A stretch of DNA of 36,171 bases from Alphaproteobacteria bacterium (GTDB lineage: Bacteria; Pseudomonadota; Alphaproteobacteria; Reyranellales; JAQSWP01): the NCBI GenBank assembly GCA_029266575.1, contig JAQSWP010000009.1:1-36171 (forward strand), read 5' to 3'. Each line of letters starts with the position of its first letter. Position 1 is the stretch's first letter. Shown one piece after another: positions 15,950 through 22,976 of the stretch. Under the pieces are notes generated by a model. It saw nothing but the letters and a program-made list of their open reading frames with translations. It did not search any database and was not told the origin of the DNA. Both the position numbers and the translations under genes were made by a program.

Positions 15950-17020
15950 TCAGTTCGGGCTGCCGGTCGGACCGCCGCCGCCGCCGGGATTGCCCGGGTT
16001 GGGACCGCCCAGGAACGGCGAGCCGCGCGCCACGTCGCGGCCGATCCTGCGTTCGAAATCGTAGCAATCGTTGATAAGGGCCGGACCGTTGCGCGCCGCA
16101 CCCACCAGCTGCAGGCTCGAACGCTGATCGACCGGTTCGATCACGATTGCCGCAAGCGCCGCCGGAGGAGAAAAGCCAAGCCGCAACGCACCAGTCGAGA
16201 CATCGACCTCAAGCTCAATGGCGCCGCCTTGATCGACCATCAAATCGTTGGTGCTGAGCAGGGGAATGCCGCCCGGCGCGCTGCCGGCGCTTGCCAGACC
16301 CGGCGACACCGCCTTGTTGGTGAGATAGCCCTGCACCAGCCAGCGCGGCGGCGGCAGATCGGCGATCAACACCGGCATGTTGTTGGCGGTCACCATGCGG
16401 CCGAACGGCTGACGCGCGGCCTGCTCGCCCAGCTTGTCGGTGAACAGCATGATGCGATAGCGACCATTGGCGATCGGCGTAACGAACTGGGTGACGCCCA
16501 GCAGCGCATCGCCGACGACCGGCTGGGTGGCATTGCGCACGACGCCGGCCGACGCGGCCACGCGCTGGTCGCCGATGGTGAGCGGCGTGAAGCCGCGCGC
16601 CAGCACGCCGTTGTTCGGTTGCAGGTCGAACGCCATGGTCGTGCGCGGCGGCATGTAATCGCGATCGAAGTCGGCGTTGATGATGATGCCCGAACAGGCG
16701 TTGCGGCGAGTGGTTTCGCGCGCGCGCTCCAGCGCCGCAGTCGAGGCGCCGCGGCGCTGCATCTCATGCATCAACGACTGGCCGCGGCCGATGACGGCTT
16801 CGCGCTCGGGCAACGGCTGCCCGATGTAATCGCTGATCGCGCGCTGCGACTGCTCGTCGTCGCGCAGCGAGGTGTCGACGATGCTGCTCGGCACGGTCTC
16901 GGTCAAACCGGGCGCAATCGTGCCATTTCGCGCCGAACTCTGTGCCAGCGATGGCGCGGCTGCCGTCAGCCCCATCATCACCACGCCTATCGCGCCAAAG
17001 CGACTAGCTAGCTTCATCAT
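15950..17020 (-). CDS. Exported protein of unknown family, first gene of the polysaccharide export operon
   Basis: I do not recognise this protein. With the start at 17020 it has 356 residues: a clear signal peptide (KLASRFGAIGVVMMGLTAAA, cleavage near SLAQ), a soluble body with short beta-like segments and two cysteines (residues 109 and 319) that could form a disulfide, and a low-complexity Gly/Pro/Asn tail (GGPNPGNPGGGGGPTGSPN). An alternative ATG at 17062 adds 14 residues ahead of the signal peptide and has a weaker ribosome binding site. The gene ends 29 bp before the beta-barrel gene and is the promoter-proximal gene of the minus-strand operon. It probably acts in the periplasm or at the surface in polymer export or modification. 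Confidence 0.75.
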   Translation of the reverse strand: MMKLASRFGAIGVVMMGLTAAAPSLAQSSARNGTIAPGLTETVPSSIVDTSLRDDEQSQRAISDYIGQPLPEREAVIGRGQSLMHEMQRRGASTAALERARETTRRNACSGIIINADFDRDYMPPRTTMAFDLQPNNGVLARGFTPLTIGDQRVAASAGVVRNATQPVVGDALLGVTQFVTPIANGRYRIMLFTDKLGEQAARQPFGRMVTANNMPVLIADLPPPRWLVQGYLTNKAVSPGLASAGSAPGGIPLLSTNDLMVDQGGAIELEVDVSTGALRLGFSPPAALAAIVIEPVDQRSSLQLVGAARNGPALINDCYDFERRIGRDVARGSPFLGGPNPGNPGGGGGPTGSPN

Positions 17021-17062
17021 GATGCCCCAAGCTCCCACGCCCGCAATCGTCCCCGTCTTCAT

Positions 17063-17393
17063 TCCATACTCTAGGCTGAATCGCTAAATATCAGATAATA
17101 AACACTCTTTCCAGACGCAATTTCAACGGAGGACGGTCTTTGCGAGGCGAAACCCCTTCCTTTGTGTTTGATCCGTGACATAACCCCTAAATCTATTTGA
17201 TCGAAAAAAATAATTTTTACGACTATGCGGCACGTACTAATTCGATTTATGCATTATTAACTTTCGTATAGCCTTCCTTTTTCATATACCCTGCAACTAT
17301 ACACGCGGGCAAGGAACAAGCGAACGATTCGCATTATCTTGGATTGAAAAGCCAGCGGGGTAATCGGTTGAACAACTTTCTCTAAGGGAAAGT
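17063..17393. promoter_or_regulatory. AT-rich divergent regulatory gap between export operon and type I secretion genes
   Basis: No credible gene lies here. The stretch 17085-17345 is strikingly AT-rich (for example ATCGAAAAAAATAATTTTTA near 17200) against GC-rich flanks. It must hold the promoters for the minus-strand polysaccharide export operon and the plus-strand secretion genes. Several loose -10-like boxes can be drawn, such as TATACC near 17286, but none is convincing. A/T tracts of this kind commonly bind H-NS/MucR-type silencers or IHF, which is inference. Confidence 0.6.
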
Positions 17394-17394
17394 T
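17374..17394. promoter_or_regulatory. Inverted repeat just ahead of the secretion ABC transporter
   Basis: AACTTTC (17374-17380) and GAAAGTT (17388-17394) form a perfect 7-bp inverted repeat around TCTAAGG. It lies 18 bp before the ATG at 17412 and overlaps a possible TTG start at 17394. It could be a repressor operator or a hairpin that masks the ribosome binding site (AAGGGA lies in its right half). Confidence 0.4.
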
Positions 17395-17411
17395 TGCACT
17401 GTCGTTTCGCT

Positions 17412-19712
17412 ATGAAATCGCTAAATTCCACCCCAATGGCTCCTCCCGATCGCCCTCTGTCTGCTGCCCCGTCAGGCATGGCGAGCGACGGCATTTCCGC
17501 CGCGGCGCGCACCACACCGGTTGATACCGACATAGGTTCTTCGCCCCGGGCCAAGCCCCGCCGCGATGCCTTGCTGAGCTGCCTGCTCTACCTGACGCAA
17601 CAGCTCGGCAAGCCGGTCAGTCAGGCCGATATCCGCGCCTTGTGTCCGATCGATTCCGCCGGCATGACGGAGGACAATTTTCTCCATGCCGCACAGCGTC
17701 TTGGCTACAAGGTTGGCCGCTCCGAAATCGACCTGAAAAGCCTGCCGGCGGTGCCCACGCCCTTCGTTCTGCTGTGCAGTGGCGACGTGCCGCCAGTGGT
17801 GGTGGCTTCCGCCACGCGCGGCAACTTCACGTTGGTGGATGTCGTCGCCGGCAAGACGCGAACGGTGTCGGCCGACGAGGTGCTGGAGCTGGGCTATAGC
17901 GTCATCCTGATCAAGGCGCCAAGCGGCGCCGAAGCCGCCACGGGCGCAGCGCCGCTTGGCCGCTCCGCCGGCACCGGCTGGCGCTCCCTGTTCAGCGAAC
18001 GGGTGCGGCGGGTGCTGGGCGAACTGGTCGCCGCATCCTTCATCATCAACGTGCTGGCGCTGGCGACGCCTCTGTTCATGATGGTGGTGTTCAACAAGAT
18101 CATCGGCCAGGGCGCCATCGACACGCTCAACGTGCTGGTGATCGGCATGGTCGTGGTCTACCTGTTCGACTTCCTGCTGCGCGCCGTGCGCGGCTACATC
18201 GCCAGCCACACCGGCGCCCGGCTCGACGCGCTGATCTCGGGCGAAGTCGTGCATCATCTGGTGCATCTGCCGTTCCAGCATTTCGAGCGCACGCCGACCG
18301 GGCTGATCGCCGAACGGTTGCGCCAGCTCGACGTGCTGCGCGGCTTCTTCACCGGCCAGATGCCGGTGCTGATCATCGATCTGGTGTTCGTGGCGATGTT
18401 CGTGGCCGCGATCTTCTTCATCAGCTCGCTGATGGGCTGGATCACCGTCGCTGCCGTGCCGTTCTTCATCCTGCTGTCGTGGCTGTCGCATCGTGGCCAG
18501 CGCGACATCATCAGCCAGAATTTCATGGCGCTCGCCGCCAAGGGGTCGGCGCTGTCGGAAACCGTCACCAATGCCGTTACGGTGAAATCGCTCGGTCTCG
18601 AATCGGAGATCGAGAAGCGCTGGCAGGGCAGGGTCGCCGCCGCCGCGTGGACCGGCTTCCGCGCCAACAATCTTTCCAACATCGTCGGCACCTTGGGCAA
18701 CATGCTGCAGGTGCTGGTGGTGCTGCTGATCCTCTATGTCGGCGCCGTGTCGATCCTCGACAACACCTTGAGCATCGGCGCGCTGATCGCCGCCAACATC
18801 TTGGCCGGGCGCGCGCTGGCGCCAATGCGGCAGGTGGTGGCGGCGCTGCATTCGCTGCAATCGGTGCAGCAGGCCTTCAGGCGGCTCGACGAGGTGATGG
18901 AAATCCCCACCGAAGTGGCGCCGGGCGAGCTGGCGCCGCTGCCCAACATCAAGGGCGAGATCGCCTTCGAGCACGTGTTTTTCCGCTTCGAGGACGACCT
19001 GCCGCCGGCCCTGCGCGACGTCGATTTCCGCATCGAGCCCGGCACGGTGATCGGCATCATCGGCCCGTCCGGTTCGGGCAAGACGACGCTCTCCAACCTG
19101 CTGCAGGGGCTGTACCAGCCGACCAACGGGCGGGTGCTGATCGACCAGACCGATATCGGCCATATATCGCCGGCGCAGTTGCGCAGCCAGTTCGGCGTCG
19201 TGCCGCAGGACGTGCAGCTTTTCGCCGGTTCGGTGCGCGAGAACATCGCCATGGGCGTGGCCGACAAGGATCCGGCGCGCGTGGTGGCGGTGGCGCGCTT
19301 CGTCGGCGCCCACGGCTTCATCCAGCGCCTGCCGCAGGGCTACAACACGATCATCGGCGAACGCGGCGTCGGTCTTTCCGCCGGCCAGCGGCAGCTGATC
19401 TGCATCGCCCGTGCGCTGATCAGAAATCCGCGCATCATCATTCTCGACGAAGCCACCTCGGCGCTCGATCCCGCCACCGAGGAGCAGCTGCTGCGCTCGC
19501 TCAAGCGCAACGCGCGCGGGCGCACCATCGTCATGATCACCCATCGCGTCGCCCCGCTGGCCATTGCCGACAAGGTGGCGCTGGTGATCGATGGCCGCAT
19601 CGAGCGGCTGGGACCGCCGCAGGACGTCATCGCCTACGCCAAGGTGCGCATGGCCGACGCCACGCGCGAGGGCCCACCGCAACAGGGCTTCAGCCTGGCG
19701 CAGAACGGCTAG
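17412..19712 (+). CDS. Type I secretion ABC transporter (permease/ATPase) with degenerate C39-like domain
   Basis: A 766-residue fused transporter. A disordered N-terminus of about 45 residues is followed by a C39-peptidase-like domain at about 50-170 and a six-helix ABC membrane domain at about 195-475. The ATPase carries Walker A GPSGSGKT at 551-558, signature LSAGQ at 655-659, Walker B IIILDE at 675-680 and H-loop H711. The peptidase-like domain has Ala where the catalytic Cys is expected (DALLSCLLYLTQQLG), so it should bind rather than cut its cargo, as in HlyB/LapB-type RTX exporters. A TTG at 17394 behind AAGGGA is an alternative start. The adaptor gene follows after 15 bp. Probable cargo is the RTX protein encoded at 24483-26906. 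Confidence 0.93.
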   Translation: MKSLNSTPMAPPDRPLSAAPSGMASDGISAAARTTPVDTDIGSSPRAKPRRDALLSCLLYLTQQLGKPVSQADIRALCPIDSAGMTEDNFLHAAQRLGYKVGRSEIDLKSLPAVPTPFVLLCSGDVPPVVVASATRGNFTLVDVVAGKTRTVSADEVLELGYSVILIKAPSGAEAATGAAPLGRSAGTGWRSLFSERVRRVLGELVAASFIINVLALATPLFMMVVFNKIIGQGAIDTLNVLVIGMVVVYLFDFLLRAVRGYIASHTGARLDALISGEVVHHLVHLPFQHFERTPTGLIAERLRQLDVLRGFFTGQMPVLIIDLVFVAMFVAAIFFISSLMGWITVAAVPFFILLSWLSHRGQRDIISQNFMALAAKGSALSETVTNAVTVKSLGLESEIEKRWQGRVAAAAWTGFRANNLSNIVGTLGNMLQVLVVLLILYVGAVSILDNTLSIGALIAANILAGRALAPMRQVVAALHSLQSVQQAFRRLDEVMEIPTEVAPGELAPLPNIKGEIAFEHVFFRFEDDLPPALRDVDFRIEPGTVIGIIGPSGSGKTTLSNLLQGLYQPTNGRVLIDQTDIGHISPAQLRSQFGVVPQDVQLFAGSVRENIAMGVADKDPARVVAVARFVGAHGFIQRLPQGYNTIIGERGVGLSAGQRQLICIARALIRNPRIIILDEATSALDPATEEQLLRSLKRNARGRTIVMITHRVAPLAIADKVALVIDGRIERLGPPQDVIAYAKVRMADATREGPPQQGFSLAQNG

Positions 19713-19727
19713 GAATTTAGAGACGCC

Positions 19728-21161
19728 ATGAGCGACGCCGCCCGCAAAACCTCCGACCGCTCCAATGCGCTGACCGCCAGCCGCGACCAGTTGCCGGCCG
19801 AGCGTCCGTCGCGGATCATCGATGCGCTGGCCAATAGCGGCGGCGTGGCGCGAGCGCAATTCATCGATTTCCTGCCCGACGTCGAGGCCATTTCGCAGCG
19901 GCGCCATTCGCCCGCCGCCACCTGGCTGGTGGCGCTGACCCTGTCGCTGCTGGTCGCGGTGGTGGTGTGGATGGCGTTCAGCTCTGTCGAGCAGGTCGCC
20001 ACCGCACCCGGCATGGTGCGGCCGGCGGGCAAGGTGAAGATCGTCAACCATCCCGATGGCGGACGCATTGCCGATATTCTCGTCAAGGACGGGGATCGGG
20101 TGCAGGAAGGCCAGGAATTGCTGCGGCTCGACCCCGAATTGATCAGGCAGGAAATCGCCAAGCTGGAAGGCAACTGGCACAATATCGGCACCGAGGTGGT
20201 GCGCCTGCAGGCCGAGCTCGACGGGCGCGAACCGGTGTTCGACCAGACTTTCGCCGCGCGCAAGGATCTGGTGGAAAACCAGCGCAGCCTGTTCTTCGCC
20301 CGCCGCCAGGAGCTGGCGACGCGGCGCAGCCAGGCCGACGCCGTCATCGCCCAGCAGCAGGCGAAGATCGAAACCTTCAAGACCAAGATCGCCGCCAGCA
20401 CTGATTCGCTGGCGGTGTTGCGCGACCAAGAGCGCAAGATGCGCGGCCTGTCCGACAAGGGCTATTTCCCCGAAATGCAGTACCAGAACATCAAACGCCG
20501 GCTGATCGAGGAAGTGGGGGCGCTGGCCGGCTACAAGAGCGATCTGATCCAGGCCGAGAAGGAGCTGATCGAGGTGCAGGACAAGCGCGCCGTACTCGAC
20601 CAGGAATGGCGCACCCAGTCGTTCAAGCGGCTGGGCGAGGCGCTGGGCGAGCGCGACCGCATCGAGGGCGGGCTGCAGCAGCAGAACGCGCTACTGCGCA
20701 ATCTCTCCCTGCGGGCGCCGGTGACGGGCATCGTCGAGAAGCTGAAATTCACCACCGTCGGCCAGTCGATCAAGGCCGGCGACGAGGTGGTCAACATCGT
20801 GCCGATCGACGATACGGTGATCGTCGAAGCGCGCGTCGACAACAACGATATTGGCTATATCGCGGTCAACCAGCCGGCGACGGTGAAGATCCAGACCTAC
20901 GACTGGGTGCGCCACGGCACGCTGAAAGGCGTGGTGTCGCAGATCTCCGCCGATGCCGCGCTCGATCAAAAGACCAACATTCCCTATTTCTCGATCCTGG
21001 TGAACACCGACCGCAACTATCTTGGCGGCAAGCCAGGCGACAAGCCGGTGCTGCCCGGCATGGTGGCCACGGTCGATCTGCGCCTGGGCGAGCGGTCGAT
21101 CCTGGAATATTTCCTGCAGCGCATCGAAGGCACCCTCGATTCGGCCCTGCGCGAGCGTTAG
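19728..21161 (+). CDS. HlyD-family type I secretion adaptor (membrane fusion protein)
   Basis: A 477-residue periplasmic adaptor. A cytoplasmic N-terminus precedes one transmembrane helix at about 65-85 (TWLVALTLSLLVAVVVWM). Then come the first half of a lipoyl-like domain (about 88-135, VKIVNHPDGGRIADILVKDG), a long coiled coil to about residue 325, the second lipoyl half (LRAPVTGIVEKLKF) and the beta-barrel C-terminal domain (TYDWVRHGTLKGVV). This is the HlyD/PrtE layout. It bridges the inner-membrane ABC transporter, encoded 15 bp upstream, to a TolC-type outer-membrane channel that is not in the window. Its stop codon TAG is supplied by the first bases of a palindromic repeat. Confidence 0.94.
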   Translation: MSDAARKTSDRSNALTASRDQLPAERPSRIIDALANSGGVARAQFIDFLPDVEAISQRRHSPAATWLVALTLSLLVAVVVWMAFSSVEQVATAPGMVRPAGKVKIVNHPDGGRIADILVKDGDRVQEGQELLRLDPELIRQEIAKLEGNWHNIGTEVVRLQAELDGREPVFDQTFAARKDLVENQRSLFFARRQELATRRSQADAVIAQQQAKIETFKTKIAASTDSLAVLRDQERKMRGLSDKGYFPEMQYQNIKRRLIEEVGALAGYKSDLIQAEKELIEVQDKRAVLDQEWRTQSFKRLGEALGERDRIEGGLQQQNALLRNLSLRAPVTGIVEKLKFTTVGQSIKAGDEVVNIVPIDDTVIVEARVDNNDIGYIAVNQPATVKIQTYDWVRHGTLKGVVSQISADAALDQKTNIPYFSILVNTDRNYLGGKPGDKPVLPGMVATVDLRLGERSILEYFLQRIEGTLDSALRER

Positions 21162-21236
21162 AGCAAATCAGGGTTTGACGGAATCGCTTGCGATCCCGTC
21201 AAACCCTGTGAATGCTCTAAACATTAAGGAATAGCG
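21158..21236. repeat. Palindromic intergenic repeat, best-preserved single copy (copy B)
   Basis: TTAGAGCA (21158-21165) matches TGCTCTAA (21213-21220). Inside, AGGGTTTGACGGaATCGC pairs with GCGATcCCGTCAAACCCT around a TT loop with one mismatch. The downstream flank ACATTAAGGAATAG also recurs, inverted, in the copy at 32091. In RNA this would be a stable hairpin ending the ABC transporter/adaptor transcript, although there is no strong T-run. Confidence 0.8.
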
Positions 21237-21261
21237 CCGATTCACGCCGTGCCCCAAGCCG

Positions 21262-21534
21262 TCAGGCTTCCGCGCTCAGCACCAGCCGCCGCTCCACCAT
21301 CTCCTGCAGCGCCGCCGCGACGTCGGTATCGAGCGCCTGCGCGGGCTGATCGGGAAAGGCTTCGCGCACCACGTCCTGCATGGCGGCGAGCGACTGCGGT
21401 TCGGCGAGCAGCCGCCACAGGCCGCTGCCCATCGCATCGAGGAAGAAGATGTCCTGGGTCTCGGGCTCGACCAGGAAGATGCCGTCGTCGATCTCGGTCG
21501 CCGTTACCGCCGCATTGCGCTTGAACCTGCTCAT
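21262..21534 (-). CDS. PqqD-like peptide-binding protein
   Basis: A 90-residue protein of the PqqD type (RiPP recognition fold). The family pattern is plain: an N-terminal beta-rich part (DDGIFLVEPETQDIFFLD), the turn GSGLWRLL, a helix, then a C-terminal helix (DVAAALQEMVERRLVL). PqqD proteins bind the leader of a precursor peptide and present it to a modifying enzyme. No PQQ synthesis gene is here, so this is a PqqD relative with another partner. Its start overlaps the stop of the HPr-kinase-like gene by 4 bp (ATGA), so the two are translated together. PqqD relatives paired with HPr-kinase relatives have been named as a family pair (HPr-rel-A), as far as I recall; membership needs a profile search. 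Confidence 0.85.
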   Translation of the reverse strand: MSRFKRNAAVTATEIDDGIFLVEPETQDIFFLDAMGSGLWRLLAEPQSLAAMQDVVREAFPDQPAQALDTDVAAALQEMVERRLVLSAEA

Positions 21535-22415
21535 CCCACCAGTTCCCTGAAACCCGATCGCGCCAATCTCTCCAGCGCCGCGGCCGCCTGCGCGCTATCG
21601 TCGAAACGCAGCACGAAGCCCGGCACCGCCTGCGCCAGAGCGCGCGCCACCTGCGTCAACTCCGCCGCCGTCCAGTGCGGCGCGTAGAATTCCTCCAGCA
21701 GCAGCCGCATTATGTCCGAGAACGAAGCCGGCTCAAGCGCGACGCCGCCCTCCTCGCCGCGCACCGGCACGATCAGCGCCGCCAGGGCGGCGCGCTGGCC
21801 GAACGGCGCCATCTCCTGCGGCCGCGGCGCAATGAAGGCCAGCTGCGGCGACAGGCCGGGCGCTTCCAGCCGCCGCTCTTCGACATAGGAGATAAAGCGG
21901 CCGCCGGCGCGCGCGTCGACCGGCAGGCGCATGCGCGCATTGAGGCCCAGCAGGACGCCGTCCACCGCAGCGCCGCCGCCCAAGGGGCCCACCAGCATCC
22001 GGTCGTCGCCGCCCAGCAGATGGCCGCGCAACGCAAGCTGCAGGGCCAGCGTGCTTTTGCCCGCCTTGCTGCGGCCCGGAAATGCCACCAGCCGGCCGTC
22101 GATCAGGGCCGAGCCGGCATGCAGCATGGCAAAGGCGCCCAATTGCTCCATGGCCAGGCGTATCAGCATGTCGAGCGCGCCGCTGGCGCTTTCCATCACG
22201 TACTCGACCTGCAGCGTCAACTCTGGCTCGTGGCACAGGCGGACGAGCAAGCCGCCCTCCGGCTGGCGCAGGATTTCGACGTCGGCTGCGGCCGCGTCAA
22301 CGACTTCGCGCCACGGCCAGCGTCCGACATAGAGTTTGAGCGGCGCGGCGATGTCGACCTCGCTGCGGATGCGGAAGACGCCGTGCGGCGCGGCGAACTC
22401 GTAGCAGTGGGGCAT
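21531..22415 (-). CDS. HPr-kinase-like protein (HprK-related)
   Basis: A 294-residue protein with the core of an HPr kinase. The P-loop GRSKAGKST is at 114-122, preceded by a hydrophobic strand and a histidine in AMLHAG (H99). GGDDR at 135-139 resembles the acidic catalytic segment of HprK. It lacks the classical N-terminal HprK domain; instead the first 85 residues form a beta-rich domain of unknown use. Such shortened relatives phosphorylate peptides in some lasso clusters, or are of unknown substrate in polysaccharide-producing bacteria. No HPr protein is encoded nearby. It starts 21 bp after regA and overlaps the PqqD-like gene by ATGA, suggesting a regB-regA-hprK-pqqD unit. Confidence 0.83.
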   Translation of the reverse strand: MPHCYEFAAPHGVFRIRSEVDIAAPLKLYVGRWPWREVVDAAAADVEILRQPEGGLLVRLCHEPELTLQVEYVMESASGALDMLIRLAMEQLGAFAMLHAGSALIDGRLVAFPGRSKAGKSTLALQLALRGHLLGGDDRMLVGPLGGGAAVDGVLLGLNARMRLPVDARAGGRFISYVEERRLEAPGLSPQLAFIAPRPQEMAPFGQRAALAALIVPVRGEEGGVALEPASFSDIMRLLLEEFYAPHWTAAELTQVARALAQAVPGFVLRFDDSAQAAAALERLARSGFRELVG

Positions 22416-22436
22416 GGCGCGACGCGACGCCGATGC

Positions 22437-22976
22437 TTATTCGCGCGGCGCGTGCTTGGAGAGAATACGCTGCAGGGTGCGGCGATGCATGTTGAGCCGC
22501 CGCGCCGTCTCCGAAACGTTGCGGTCGCATTGCTCGTAGACGCGCTGGATGTGTTCCCAGCGCACGCGATCGGCCGACATGGGATTTTGCGGCGGCGGCG
22601 GCAGGTTGCGGCCTTCGGCGATCAGCGCCGATTCGATGGCGTCGGCATCGGCCGGCTTGGCGAGATAGTCGACCGCGCCCTCCTTCACCGCCGCGACGGC
22701 GGTGGCGATGTTGCCGTAGCCGGTCAGGATCACGATGCGGATGTCGGGCCGCGCCAGCCGCAGCGGCGCCACGGCATCGAGTCCGCTGCCATCGGTCATG
22801 CGCAGATCGAGCACGGCATAGGCCGGCGGATCGGATGCGGCGGCGACGGCTTCGGCGACGGTGGCCGCCGTGCGCACGATGAAGCCGCGGCCTTCCATGG
22901 CGCGGGCCAGGCGCTGGCGAAACGGCGCGTCGTCGTCGGCGATCAGAAGCGTGCGTTCGCCGTTGTCCTCGCTCAT
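22437..22976 (-). CDS. regA: Redox response regulator RegA (PrrA/ActR type)
   Basis: A 179-residue response regulator. In the receiver domain (about 8-125) the acidic pocket is D14-D15, the phosphoacceptor D57 in VLDLRM, then T85 and K107. A proline linker (LPPPPQNP) leads to a Fis-type helix-turn-helix at about 138-175 (EQCDRNVSETARRLNMHRRT) of the kind conserved in RegA/PrrA/ActR. RegA controls energy and redox genes in alphaproteobacteria. I take the ATG at 22976 because it overlaps the regB stop as ATGA and gives the standard length; the upstream ATG frame lies inside regB. Confidence 0.93.
   Translation of the reverse strand: MSEDNGERTLLIADDDAPFRQRLARAMEGRGFIVRTAATVAEAVAAASDPPAYAVLDLRMTDGSGLDAVAPLRLARPDIRIVILTGYGNIATAVAAVKEGAVDYLAKPADADAIESALIAEGRNLPPPPQNPMSADRVRWEHIQRVYEQCDRNVSETARRLNMHRRTLQRILSKHAPRE

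Noticed and set aside
17297-17554. An 85-codon minus-strand frame across the AT-rich gap and the transporter start
   Set aside because: About half is antisense to the transporter and the rest lies in AT-rich DNA; no start signal or motif supports it.
17472-20429. A 985-codon open frame on the minus strand, antisense to the transporter and adaptor genes
   Set aside because: Its translation is a His/Arg/Gln/Asp-rich mixture without domains. It mirrors the codon pattern of the two real genes on the plus strand, as is usual in GC-rich DNA.
21262-21534. The PqqD-like gene as part of PQQ synthesis
   Set aside because: No pqqA, B, C or E gene is nearby, and the gene is coupled to an HPr-kinase-like gene instead.
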